Source: Candidatus Multivorans thiocomprendens | GTDB taxonomy: Bacteria; Acidobacteriota; Thermoanaerobaculia; Multivoradales; Multivoraceae | NCBI GenBank assembly: GCA_027493375.1 | Contig: JAPVWO010000064.1 | Span: 1 to 50,092 of the forward strand | Length of the DNA: 50,092 bases | Direction of reading: 5' to 3' | Shown: positions 1 through 8,082 of the stretch, in pieces | How positions within the stretch are numbered: the stretch's first letter is position 1 | Layout of the letters: every line of letters begins with the position of its first letter | Translations under genes and position numbers: made by a program | Notes under the pieces: model-generated | The model's database searches: none | Seen by the model: only the letters and a program-made list of their open reading frames with translations | What the model was told of the DNA's origin: nothing

Positions 1-167
1 CCGACGACATCACTGCCGGCCCGCACGACACGCACGTGGTCCCGTGTGGCCTGCAGCCAGGAGACACACGAGTCGTACGGGGTGTTGAAGGCCAGCGCCT
101 CCTGGCGGGCCAGCGCCTCCAGGTCGGCGGTGGTCTGGATCGGGCCGAAGTCGAGGCGCTGCGTCAC
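1..167 (-). CDS. GNAT-family acetyltransferase, N-terminal fragment (Eis-like)
   Basis: An open frame reads leftwards from a GTG at 165-167 to the window edge, giving about 55 residues that begin MTQRLDFGPIQTTADLEA. The acidic/aromatic opening, the F-N-T-P segment and a V-R-V-V-R-A-G-S-D-V-V strand resemble the first helix and beta strands of GNAT N-acetyltransferases of the Eis type. Only the N-terminus is visible, so the acetyl-CoA loop cannot be checked. It is divergent from the ABC operon that starts at 274, leaving about 105 bases for promoters of both. Start and family are both tentative. Confidence 0.45.
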   Translation of the reverse strand, partial: MTQRLDFGPIQTTADLEALARQEALAFNTPYDSCVSWLQATRDHVRVVRAGSDVV

Positions 168-273
168 GGGGCCGGAGTCTACTTGTCCGGTTCCGGCCTT
201 GCGTCGGCCTGAGCGCATCGGTCAGGATCTCGCTCGTCCCGGCGTCGGGCGCCTGTTCGAGGGGTTTCGGAAG

Positions 274-1236
274 TTGACTGCAATCGTCCGGACGGATCGG
301 CTGAGCAAGAGCTACGGCGCGGTGACCGCGCTCGCCGGCGTCAGTTTCGCGTGCGGCGCGGGCGAGGTCGTCGGAGTTCTTGGCCTGAACGGCGCCGGCA
401 AATCGACGCTGCTGCGGATCCTGGCGGGCGAGCTCCTGCCCAGCGGCGGCAGCGTCTCGATCGGTGGGGTCGAACCGGGAGACGACACGCGGGCCATGCG
501 TTCGCGGGTGGGCTATCTGCCCGAGGAGCCGCCGCTCTACCGCGAGATGCGAGTCCGCGACTACCTGGGCTTCGTGGGCGCGCTGAACGGAGTGGCGCGC
601 CGGGAGCTCCCCGATCGCGTCGCGGTCGTGGCCGAGCGGGTGCACATAGACGGCCACCTCGACCGGGTGGTCGGCGAGCTGTCGATGGGCTATCGCAAAC
701 GCGTCGGCATCGCCCAGGCGATTCTCCACGAGCCGGATGTCGTCCTGCTCGACGAACCGGTGTCCTCGCTCGACCCGGCCGAGATCGTCGGCATGCGCGA
801 GCTCGTGCGTTCGCTCGGTGGTCGGCGTACCGTGTTCACGTCATCCCACCATCTGCGTGAGGTCCACGAAACCTGCGACTCGATCCTCGTCCTGCACGAG
901 GGGGAGCTTCTGGCGCACGGCACTCAGGAGGAACTCGGAGTTCTGGCGGGCCGGGAGCGGATCGAGGTCGAGGTGCGGGCAACGGCGGCGGAGGCGGCCG
1001 GCCGGCTTCCGGCGGGCGCCCAAGCGGTTCATTCGGCGGATCTCGGCGGCGGCGTCTCGACGCTGACCCTCGATCTGCGTGGCGCCGAGCGCGAGGAGGT
1101 GGCCGCGGCGCTGGTCGGGGCCGGCTTCGGCATCCGGCGGCTGGAGCCGGTGCGCTCCGATCTGGAGCGGGTGTTCCTCGACCTGGTTCGGGGCGATGGC
1201 GGCGCCGCCGGGGCAGGTAGGGAGAACGGGCCGTGA
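274..1236 (+). CDS. ABC transporter ATP-binding protein (gliding/GldA-like)
   Basis: This is the cytoplasmic ATPase subunit of an ABC-2 type exporter. Walker A (GLNGAGKST), the signature LSMGYRKRVG and Walker B (VVLLDEP) are all present, followed by a roughly 100-residue C-terminal extension of the type seen in GldA/NatA-like subunits. I chose the TTG at 274 because homology starts directly after it (LTAIVRTDRLSKSYG); the longer open frame upstream reads across the divergent promoter region and part of the GNAT gene. The stop overlaps the permease start as GTGA. The substrate is unknown. In Bacteroidota the equivalent genes (gldA/F/G) are tied to gliding, but outside that phylum this cassette is only a generic exporter. 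Confidence 0.9.
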   Translation: MTAIVRTDRLSKSYGAVTALAGVSFACGAGEVVGVLGLNGAGKSTLLRILAGELLPSGGSVSIGGVEPGDDTRAMRSRVGYLPEEPPLYREMRVRDYLGFVGALNGVARRELPDRVAVVAERVHIDGHLDRVVGELSMGYRKRVGIAQAILHEPDVVLLDEPVSSLDPAEIVGMRELVRSLGGRRTVFTSSHHLREVHETCDSILVLHEGELLAHGTQEELGVLAGRERIEVEVRATAAEAAGRLPAGAQAVHSADLGGGVSTLTLDLRGAEREEVAAALVGAGFGIRRLEPVRSDLERVFLDLVRGDGGAAGAGRENGP

Positions 1237-1955
1237 GCACGGTCCTGCTGATCGCCCGCCGTGAACTCCGCGCCGCCTTCGCCGGGCTCTACGGCTGGGC
1301 GATCCTGGCCCTGGTCCTGATGCTCGACGGCCTGTTCTTCAACGCCTGGACGCTGGGCAGCCAGCGGCCTTCCTCCGAGGTGCTGAGCCTCTTCTTCTAC
1401 ACGAACTTCGGCGTCACGATGGCGGCGGCTGTGTTCGTCACGATGCGCTCCTTCGCTGCCGAACGCGAGCAGCGCACCCTGGTGCTCCTGCTGACCTCGC
1501 CCGCCGGGGACTGGCAAGTGGTGCTCGGCAAGTACCTGGGCGCGTTGGGCTTCGTGCTCTGCACCGTGGCCGCCGCGGTCTACATCCCGGTCATGGTCTG
1601 GCTCAAGGGCAACCTGGAGTGGGGGCAGGCCGCGGCCGGCTATCTCGGCATCGCGCTGGCCGCGGCGGTGTGCACCGCGATCGGCATCTTCTGTTCGGCC
1701 ACGGCGCCGAACCAGTTGGCCGCCGGCGTCGCCGGAGGCTTCCTGGTCACGCTCCAGGTGTTGTTCTGGCTGCTCTCCGGGATCAGCGAGCCTCCCCTGG
1801 ATGGCGTGTTCGCGGCGATGGACCTCTACCGCGAGCACTTCGAACCGTTCCAGGACGGGGCGGTCCACCTGAAGACCCTGGTCTACGCGCCGACGGTCTC
1901 CTTCCTGTTCCTGCTGCTCAGCGTGCGGGTGCTGCAGGCTCGGAGGTGGCGGTGA
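1233..1955 (+). CDS. ABC-2 type permease (GldF-like)
   Basis: This 240-residue membrane protein is the permease partner of the ATPase just upstream. It has about six hydrophobic segments: near residues 20-40, 58-75, 100-125, 137-160, 165-185 and at the C-terminus. It carries the cytoplasmic motif AAEREQRTLVLLLTSP, which is typical of ABC-2 permeases. The GTG start overlaps the previous stop by four bases (GTGA), and its own stop overlaps the next start the same way, so translation of the operon is very probably coupled. No signal peptide is expected. Confidence 0.88.
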   Translation: MSTVLLIARRELRAAFAGLYGWAILALVLMLDGLFFNAWTLGSQRPSSEVLSLFFYTNFGVTMAAAVFVTMRSFAAEREQRTLVLLLTSPAGDWQVVLGKYLGALGFVLCTVAAAVYIPVMVWLKGNLEWGQAAAGYLGIALAAAVCTAIGIFCSATAPNQLAAGVAGGFLVTLQVLFWLLSGISEPPLDGVFAAMDLYREHFEPFQDGAVHLKTLVYAPTVSFLFLLLSVRVLQARRWR

Positions 1956-3811
1956 TCGGACTCCGCCGCCTGGCGCCCGTGCTATGGCTGATCAGTTCCG
2001 CCGTGGTCCTCGCGGGAGGACGGTTCGCGGGGCCGGGCGTGCTGCGCGGCCTCCTGCTGGGAGTCGGGACGGGACTGGCCGTTCTGGTGGTCGCTTCCTG
2101 CGCGGCAGAGTTCGCTGCCTCGGCCTCTGGAAGCGCTGGGCGGCTTGCGGCGAGGAGAGCGATGAGTCTGTACGGCCTGGCGGCGGTGGGCCTGCTCCTG
2201 GGTCTACTGACCGTCTGGGGTGTCATCGGTCAGCCGGCGTTCGACGAGGATGGTGCCGGATCCTGGCGGCCGGTGTGGACGGTGGTCTGGCTACTCGCCT
2301 GGTGGGTGGGCACCGCCGGCGCGGTTGGGGGCGACTGGACTCGCTACCGTAGCGGCGGCGACCTGGAAACCCGCCGGGTGCGCGTTGCGACCGCGGCGGC
2401 TCTGAGCCTGGCGCTGGCGGTGGCCTGGGTGCTCGCCGTCAACTACACCGCCGGCGAGCGCGACCGGCTTTGGGAGTGGAGTGTCCGCAGCCGGGCCCGG
2501 GCCTCCGAGGCGACGCTGGAACTCGTCGGCGCCCTGCGGGAGCCGGTCGAGGTCGTTGCGTTCTTTCCTCCGGCGAACCAGGTTCTGCGACGGATCGAAC
2601 CGTTCCTCGACGAGGTCGGGGCGGCCGGGCCCGTAGACGTGACGGTGCTCGACCAGGCGCTCGAACCGACGCGGGCCGCGGAGCTCGGCGCGCGCGGGAA
2701 CGGCGTCCTGTTCCTTCTGCGTGGGGGCGATCAGCGCAGGATCGAGCTCGATGTGGACTACGAGCGGGCGAAGCGGAGCTTGGGCTCCCTCGACCGGGAG
2801 TTCCAGGAGGCGTTGCTCGAGATCGGCAGGGAACGCCGGGCGCTGTACGTGACCGCGGGCCACGGCGAACGGGGCGAGTACGCGAACGATGCCGGCAAAC
2901 CGGGCCTCGGGAACGCGTACGGCATTCTGCGGGCGCTCAACGTCAGCACCCGGAATCTGCCGGTGGCCGACCTGATCCAGGACCTGCCGCCAGACGCCGG
3001 CGTCGTCGCCGCGCTCGGCCCGACGCGGCGCTTCCTGCCCGAGGAGGTCGACAGCCTGCGCCGCTTCTGGAACCGCGGCGGCTCGGTTCTGCTGCTCCTG
3101 GAGCCGGGAGTCGACGTCGGTCTGGAGCCGCTACTCGAGGAGATGGCCGTACGTCGACTCGAAGGCACGGTCGCGAACGACCGCTACCACCTGCGGCGGG
3201 ACGGGGGGCCGAGCGACCGCCGGCTGGTCCTGACCAACCGCTTCGGCAGCCACGCGACGACGAGCGACCTGTCGAGGGCGGCGAGCCGGATCGGCCTGGT
3301 GCTCGAAGGGGCCGCCGGACTCGAGGGCGTGGCCGGCGGTCCGGCCCGGTCGGCCGTTCTGGTGCGCCCGATGACCGGCAGCTGGCTGGAGCTCGACGGC
3401 GACTTCGAGCGCGACCGCGAGGCGGAACCGGACGCGATCGAGGCCCTGGCGATGGCGTCGACCCTGCCGGTGGAGAGTGCAGGTGAAGGCGGCGAGAGCC
3501 GGGCCGTCGTCATCGGCGACGTCGACGCGCTGAACGACGACTACGTCTACGTCACGGGTCCCGGCGCGATGTCGGCCAACGCCAAGCTCCTGCTCGACGC
3601 GTACGCGTGGCTGGCCCGGGAGGATGAAACGGCGGTCGCGAGTATTCCGGGCGAGGATGATCCCGTGCTGCAGCGGACGCATGGCGAGTCGATCCGCTGG
3701 TTCCTCGGGACCGTCTTCGGAGTACCCGCCCTGGTCCTGGCAACCGGCTTCGGGTACGTCCGTCGCCGCCGTTCGGGCGGCTGGCGGCGGGCTGCGGGGG
3801 AGGGATCGTGA
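1952..3811 (+). CDS. GldG-like auxiliary protein of ABC exporter
   Basis: This 619-residue protein matches the auxiliary component of gliding-type ABC systems. It has several N-terminal membrane segments (about 8-50, 70-90, 110-130 and 150-170), a large extracytoplasmic domain, and a C-terminal membrane helix (about 580-600) followed by arginines. The soluble part shows the family features YVTAGHGERGEY and a later GGSVLLLLEPG strand. I chose the GTG at 1952 because it forms the same GTGA overlap with the upstream gene as elsewhere in the operon; the frame is open further upstream but only inside the permease gene. The molecular role of this family is poorly defined. Confidence 0.82.
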   Translation: MIGLRRLAPVLWLISSAVVLAGGRFAGPGVLRGLLLGVGTGLAVLVVASCAAEFAASASGSAGRLAARRAMSLYGLAAVGLLLGLLTVWGVIGQPAFDEDGAGSWRPVWTVVWLLAWWVGTAGAVGGDWTRYRSGGDLETRRVRVATAAALSLALAVAWVLAVNYTAGERDRLWEWSVRSRARASEATLELVGALREPVEVVAFFPPANQVLRRIEPFLDEVGAAGPVDVTVLDQALEPTRAAELGARGNGVLFLLRGGDQRRIELDVDYERAKRSLGSLDREFQEALLEIGRERRALYVTAGHGERGEYANDAGKPGLGNAYGILRALNVSTRNLPVADLIQDLPPDAGVVAALGPTRRFLPEEVDSLRRFWNRGGSVLLLLEPGVDVGLEPLLEEMAVRRLEGTVANDRYHLRRDGGPSDRRLVLTNRFGSHATTSDLSRAASRIGLVLEGAAGLEGVAGGPARSAVLVRPMTGSWLELDGDFERDREAEPDAIEALAMASTLPVESAGEGGESRAVVIGDVDALNDDYVYVTGPGAMSANAKLLLDAYAWLAREDETAVASIPGEDDPVLQRTHGESIRWFLGTVFGVPALVLATGFGYVRRRRSGGWRRAAGEGS

Positions 3812-4803
3812 CGAAATCGCCCTGGCGATCGACCTGGCTCCACTTCGCCCTGCTCGTCTTCGCGCTGGCCGGCGCCTGGCTGTCGTTCGAACGGCCGTTC
3901 GCGGATGCGGGTGGCGAGGTGTCCGTGGGCTCGGTCGTCGTTCAGGCGGCGGAGGGCGAGGTCGAGCGTGTGGTCTACGAGCGTGGCGAGCAGAGGCTCG
4001 AGCTCGAAGCCCGGGAAGACGACCTGGGTCGCTGGTTCGCCGGCCGCGAGGGCGCCGACACGGTGTTCGTCGGCGGCCGGCAGGTGGAGACGCTGTGGCG
4101 AGGACTGGAGCCGCTGCGGGCAGTGAGGGTGCTGGAAGACGTCGACGGGACGAAGCTCGAGGAACTCGGTCTCAGCGGGAACGAGCCGCCACCGGAACGC
4201 CTGAGCCTCACCGTGCGGGACCGCGAAGTTCGCTACCGGCTCGGCGGCAGGCCGTTCGGCGGCGCCGATCGCTACGCGCGCCGCGAACCCGGGCGGGAGG
4301 GCGAGAGTGATGCGGGCGGCACCGTGCTGGTGCTGCCGTCCGAGGTCGCCTCGAGTCTCGGCGGCGGCGCCGAACTGCTGATGGAGAGGCGCTTGCTGGC
4401 CTCGTCGCGTCCCGAGGTGGAGGCCATGTCCCTTCGGCGACCCGGCTCCAACGCGAGCGAACCGCTCCGGATCCTCCAGCGCACCGGCGCAAACCCGAAC
4501 GACACCTACTGGACCGTGAGTGGATCGGACGAAGCCGACGCCGACATCGGCACCTGGGTCGACAAGTTCTTCCGGTTGTCTGTTGCCGGGTACCGGGACG
4601 GCGAGCCCGGCGCCGGCTGGCGGACCGAGGCCGTCATCACGGTCGAGTCGCGAGGGCACCGCGCGTCGACTCTCGAGATCTGGTCCGCGCCCGCCGGCGA
4701 GGGCCGTGTCTGGCTCGCCCGCTCGCCGTTCACCCGGCTGGTCGTCGAGCTCTCCGCGTCGCTCGCCGAGGAAGTCTGCGCCGACCTGGACGGCCTGCTC
4801 TAG
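3808..4803 (+). CDS. DUF4340 domain protein, last gene of ABC operon
   Basis: This 331-residue protein has one N-terminal membrane anchor (about residues 10-27) followed by an extracytoplasmic beta-rich domain. The spacing of W-F-A-G-R, L-G-L-S and the repeated L-x-V-R-D-R-E-V-R strands fits DUF4340, which usually follows a GldG-like gene. The start overlaps the previous stop as GTGA, the third such overlap in the operon. It probably works at the membrane with the GldG-like protein, but no activity is known. Confidence 0.75.
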   Translation: MTKSPWRSTWLHFALLVFALAGAWLSFERPFADAGGEVSVGSVVVQAAEGEVERVVYERGEQRLELEAREDDLGRWFAGREGADTVFVGGRQVETLWRGLEPLRAVRVLEDVDGTKLEELGLSGNEPPPERLSLTVRDREVRYRLGGRPFGGADRYARREPGREGESDAGGTVLVLPSEVASSLGGGAELLMERRLLASSRPEVEAMSLRRPGSNASEPLRILQRTGANPNDTYWTVSGSDEADADIGTWVDKFFRLSVAGYRDGEPGAGWRTEAVITVESRGHRASTLEIWSAPAGEGRVWLARSPFTRLVVELSASLAEEVCADLDGLL

Positions 4804-4822
4804 GCGTTACACTGCGCCGCCT

Positions 4823-5486
4823 ATGGACATCGGCATCTTCATGTTTCCCACCGGCGACGCGATGCGGCCCGACGAACTCGGGGCCGAGGTCGAGGCGCGC
4901 GGCTTCGAGTCCTTGTGGTTCCCGGAGCACACCCACATCCCGACTTCCCGGCGGACGCCGTTCCCCGGCGGCGGCGAGTTGCCTCCCGAGTACTCCCGCA
5001 CACACGATCCCTTCGTCGCACTGACCGCGGCCGCGATGACCACGAAGACGATCCGGCTCGGCACCGGCATCTGCCTGATCATCGAGCGCGACACGATCAC
5101 CACGGCCAAGGCGGTGGCGAGTCTCGACGTGCTCTCCGGCGGCCGCTTCGTGTTCGGCGCCCGAGCAGAAGCCCCACCCGCCGATCCTGCTCGGCGGTGG
5201 CACCGGCTACACTCGTCAGCGCGTCGTCGATCACTGCGACGGCTGGCTGCCCATCGGCCGCTCGACCGAGGCGGTGCTCGATGGCATCGAGGACCTGAAG
5301 GTCCGCGCGGCGCAGGCCGGACGCGCCATGGACACGATCTCCATCAGCGTCTTCGGCGCGAAGCCCCAGCAGGAGGTGCTCGATGCGTACGCCGAGGCCG
5401 GTGTCGGTCGCGTCATCCTGCTGGTGCATCCGCAGGGCCGCGACCAGACCCTGCCGCGGCTCGACCGCTACGCCACGTTGCGGTAG
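4823..5486 (+). pseudogene. LLM-class F420-dependent oxidoreductase, internally deleted
   Basis: The frame from the ATG at 4823 encodes a good N-terminal half of a luciferase-like F420-dependent oxidoreductase (MDIGIFMFPT, ESLWFPEHTHIP, LGTGICLIIERD, LDVLSGGRFVFG). Homology stops at about 5160 and resumes in another frame at the conserved PEQKPHPPILLGG, running to the stop at 5486. Comparing with the family pattern I know, roughly 60 residues between SGGRF and KPHPP are absent, and the frame changes at the same point. One deletion explains both. As written, no intact enzyme can be made. The alternative is an assembly or sequencing error. Confidence 0.8.
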
Positions 5487-5492
5487 CTGCCG

Positions 5493-5672
5493 CCTCGGCT
5501 GGACGGACCGAAGGGAAGGGCTCCCTGCGGCCGCTCGCACTTGTCTGGTGAATGAGATGCCGGCGCTCGCTTCGGTCGGCTGCGTTTCGGCACGGCGTCA
5601 GTCCTGGTGACGGTACGGGGAGTCACTTGCCTCCAGCCCGCCGGGATCCCTTCCCTTCGGCCCTTGCCGAGG
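5493..5672. repeat. Imperfect long inverted repeat in intergenic region
   Basis: A perfect 13-base arm CCGAAGGGAAGGG at 5508-5520 is matched in reverse complement at 5648-5660. Outer 7-base arms (CCTCGGC at 5493-5499, GCCGAGG at 5666-5672) continue the symmetry. The roughly 130 bases between hold no credible gene. The layout could be a degenerate small mobile element or a chance pair of arms in GC-rich DNA. The remaining bases of the 5487-5784 gap hold only the promoter described next. Confidence 0.35.
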
Positions 5673-5748
5673 CTGGACATCGCTGCACGGCGCCACGCGT
5701 TGCTTTGGTCGGCCAGTCTCCGAAAGAGCCGTCAAAAAGGAATCAAAA

Positions 5749-5777
5749 TGGACAGAATGCAGGTCAAGTGCTAGTCT
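5749..5777 (+). promoter_or_regulatory. Possible promoter for the DUF4143 ATPase, nearly leaderless
   Basis: TGGACA at 5749-5754 (five of six matches to TTGACA) is followed by a 17-base spacer and TAGTCT at 5772-5777, which keeps the three most conserved -10 positions. The GTG start lies only seven bases after the -10 box and there is no ribosome binding site, so the transcript would be leaderless or nearly so. The stretch is unusually AT-rich for this window. Confidence 0.35.
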
Positions 5778-5784
5778 CCGGCTC

Positions 5785-6954
5785 GTGTTCGACCGGTTCT
5801 TCACGCCTCCCGCAGCGTCGAGTTACTTCCTGTTCGGCCCGCGCGGGACCGGCAAGTCGACCTGGCTGGCGGATCGCTACGCCGAGGCCCTGTCTATCGA
5901 TCTGAACGACCCGGAGGAGGAGCGCTATTACGGCGCGAGGCCGGAGCGGCTACGAGACGCAGTGGCCGGCCATTCCGAGCGCAGACCGATCGTCATCGAC
6001 GAGGTACAGCGAGCGCCTGGGCTCCTCCCGGTCGTTCACCAGCTCATCGAGCGGGACAAGAGCCTCCGCTTCGTCCTGACCGGGTCGAGCGCGAGGAAGC
6101 TCAGGCGAACCGGCGTGGACTTGTTGGCCGGCAGGGCTCTCCTGACGACAATGCACCCGTTCATGGCGGCCGAACTTGGATCGGCCTTCAGTCTGGAGAC
6201 CGCCCTGACCCTTGGTCTGATTCCGCTGGTCGTCGACGCGGCCGAGCCGGAGGCCGCGCTCAGGACCTACGCGGCGCTCTACGTGCGCGAGGAAGTTCAG
6301 GCGGAGGGCCTGGTGCGGAACGTCGGTGCTTTCTCGCGCTTCCTCGAAGCGGCGAGCTTCAGCCACGGCGCCGTGCTGAACGTGTCGAATCTCGCGCGAG
6401 AATGTCAGGTCGAACGCAAGGTGGCGGCGAGTTACCTCTCCGTGCTCGAGGACCTGCTGATCGGCTTCACGCTGCCGGTCTTCCGAAGGCGTGCGCTCAG
6501 GAAACTCACCTCCCATCCGAAGCTCTACTTGGTGGACCCGGGCGTGTTCCGTTCGCTCCGCCCGAGAGGTCCGCTCGACCGGGACGCGGAACTGGCCGGC
6601 CCGGCGCTCGAGGGGCTGGTTGCCCAGCACCTGCGTGCCTGGATCGCCTACACGGGGCGGAAGGACTCGCTGAGCTTCTGGCGAACCCGTTCCGGCAGCG
6701 AGGTCGACTTCGTTCTCTATGGCGAGAGCGGCTTTTTCGCGCTTGAGGTCAAGAGGTCGAGCGTCGTCCACCCCCGCGATTTGAGCGGCCTTCGCGCCTT
6801 CGCTGCGGACTATCCGGAGGCCACGCCGGTGCTCCTCTACGGCGGTCGTCGCACACTCACGAACGGCATCCCCTGCCTGCCGTACGAGGGTTTCCTTCGC
6901 AGCCTCGTTCCCGGCCGGCCGTTCGACAACATCTTTGCCGCGGTCGGTGAGTAG
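5785..6954 (+). CDS. AAA ATPase with DUF4143 C-terminal domain
   Basis: This 389-residue protein has Walker A (GPRGTGKST, residues 18-26), Walker B (IVIDEVQRAP) and the sensor-like strand FVLTGSSARKLRR, typical of AAA_14 ATPases. The C-terminal DUF4143 part contains GSEVDFVL and, about 15 residues on, FALEVKRS; this spacing is like a PD-(D/E)xK nuclease core and is normal for the family. Such proteins are widespread and poorly characterised, and are often found alone or near defence genes. It converges on the HEPN gene with only nine bases between stops. I kept the GTG start because the protein begins at the family's usual position. Confidence 0.85.
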   Translation: MFDRFFTPPAASSYFLFGPRGTGKSTWLADRYAEALSIDLNDPEEERYYGARPERLRDAVAGHSERRPIVIDEVQRAPGLLPVVHQLIERDKSLRFVLTGSSARKLRRTGVDLLAGRALLTTMHPFMAAELGSAFSLETALTLGLIPLVVDAAEPEAALRTYAALYVREEVQAEGLVRNVGAFSRFLEAASFSHGAVLNVSNLARECQVERKVAASYLSVLEDLLIGFTLPVFRRRALRKLTSHPKLYLVDPGVFRSLRPRGPLDRDAELAGPALEGLVAQHLRAWIAYTGRKDSLSFWRTRSGSEVDFVLYGESGFFALEVKRSSVVHPRDLSGLRAFAADYPEATPVLLYGGRRTLTNGIPCLPYEGFLRSLVPGRPFDNIFAAVGE

Positions 6955-6963
6955 CGCTACGGC

Positions 6964-8076
6964 CTAGCGGATCGGGTTGAGGAGAATCGAGTGCGTCGCC
7001 TCGTCGTAGCTTAGGGGGCGGAAGTGGGCGAGTTCGTTGCGAAACCGCTTCAAACGGCGAGCGGGTCCCAGCACATTTCGGCCGTTCTGTCCGTAGCGAG
7101 AAAAGTAGAGCACCAGGGCGCCGAGTTCCATGTCGTCCGGGGTCTCGACTAGGCCGAAGTCGGTCTCCAGGGGGAGTTCGGTCATGTGGTCCCGGTGGCG
7201 ATCGACCAGTTCGAGCCGACGTTCCTCCAGCAGCGGCATGAGCACCGCGGCCTGCGCGGCCCAGAGCCGCCGATTCAGCTCGCGTTCCCGGCCCTGGGCC
7301 ATGAGCAGCGCGGAGTGGACGACCGGCCTTTCGGACGGGCCGTTCACGGTACCGTTCACCCAGCGTTCGGGCGTCTCGGCCGTCCAGCCCCGCTCTTCCG
7401 CGTAGTGCCTGAGCGTGGCGTGGGGCTGCATCGCCGCCTCGGGGCCGCCGTCGAGCAGGAGCTCGGCGAGCACGGGATCCCATTGGGCGACCTGGGCAAC
7501 GGAGTGAGCCAGGAGGGATCGGATGACTCGCCGGCGGCGCCGCCGGGCCTGACGGCTCTGCAACGCCATGATGAAGAGATCGTCGCGATCGACCACGTCG
7601 CGGAACGCGCGGCAACTGATGGCCGGTTCCGCCAGGCCGGAGACATCGAAGCCGCCGCCGCACAGCGGAAGCAAGAAGACCGGCGGCCGGGCGGCCGCCT
7701 CGGCGTTGCGGCTCGCGTGCGCGAAGTCGAGCAGGAAACGACGCCAGGACGGCCAGTTCTCCGGCGTCAGATCGTCGATCCAGAAGACACGGTTCCGGAA
7801 GCGGTCGTCGCCCACGAGCCGTTGAGGAGTCGCCAGGGCGGTGGCGCGGGCTTCCGGGGCGGCCGCGCGGCGGAGCGCCGCGAACGGGGACGCTTCCGAG
7901 TTCGCGTCCAGCCGCATCCAGGAGACGCTCCAGTCGGTCAGTTGCTGCAGATGCACGGCGAGCGCCGCCGGCTGGTTGCCGCCGAACCGCAGCACGACGC
8001 TCGATCCTCCGCGCAGGTCATCCGCCACGTCCTCGACGAAGCGACCCGGTCCGGGCAGGCCCCAGAGGGAAGCCAA
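6964..8076 (-). CDS. HEPN-domain protein, putative RNase effector of a STAND ATPase pair
   Basis: This 370-residue protein lies six bases downstream of the giant ATPase gene on the same strand and is surely co-transcribed with it. The C-terminal region is helical and ends in RFRNELAHFRP, an R-N-x3-H motif (R346, H351) that matches the catalytic signature of HEPN ribonucleases. The first 200 residues look like a degenerate P-loop NTPase: a V-V-L-R-F-G-G-N strand-loop near residue 28 lacks the Walker lysine, and F-W-I-D-D-L resembles Walker B. I infer an RNA-cutting effector activated by its partner. The start is a TTG at 8074-8076 with only a weak upstream GGGA, so a different start is possible. 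I recognise no named family for the full protein. Confidence 0.7.
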   Translation of the reverse strand: MASLWGLPGPGRFVEDVADDLRGGSSVVLRFGGNQPAALAVHLQQLTDWSVSWMRLDANSEASPFAALRRAAAPEARATALATPQRLVGDDRFRNRVFWIDDLTPENWPSWRRFLLDFAHASRNAEAAARPPVFLLPLCGGGFDVSGLAEPAISCRAFRDVVDRDDLFIMALQSRQARRRRRRVIRSLLAHSVAQVAQWDPVLAELLLDGGPEAAMQPHATLRHYAEERGWTAETPERWVNGTVNGPSERPVVHSALLMAQGRERELNRRLWAAQAAVLMPLLEERRLELVDRHRDHMTELPLETDFGLVETPDDMELGALVLYFSRYGQNGRNVLGPARRLKRFRNELAHFRPLSYDEATHSILLNPIR

Positions 8077-8082
8077 GTCCCG

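Noticed and set aside
46..273. Extended N-terminus for the ABC ATPase, starting at 46
   Set aside because: The extra residues have no homology and overlap the divergent GNAT gene; the TTG at 274 starts at the family's usual position.
6750..6760. A nuclease function for the DUF4143 ATPase from its E-D-ExK residues
   Set aside because: The arrangement is present in the family generally and catalysis has not been established, so it is noted but not claimed.
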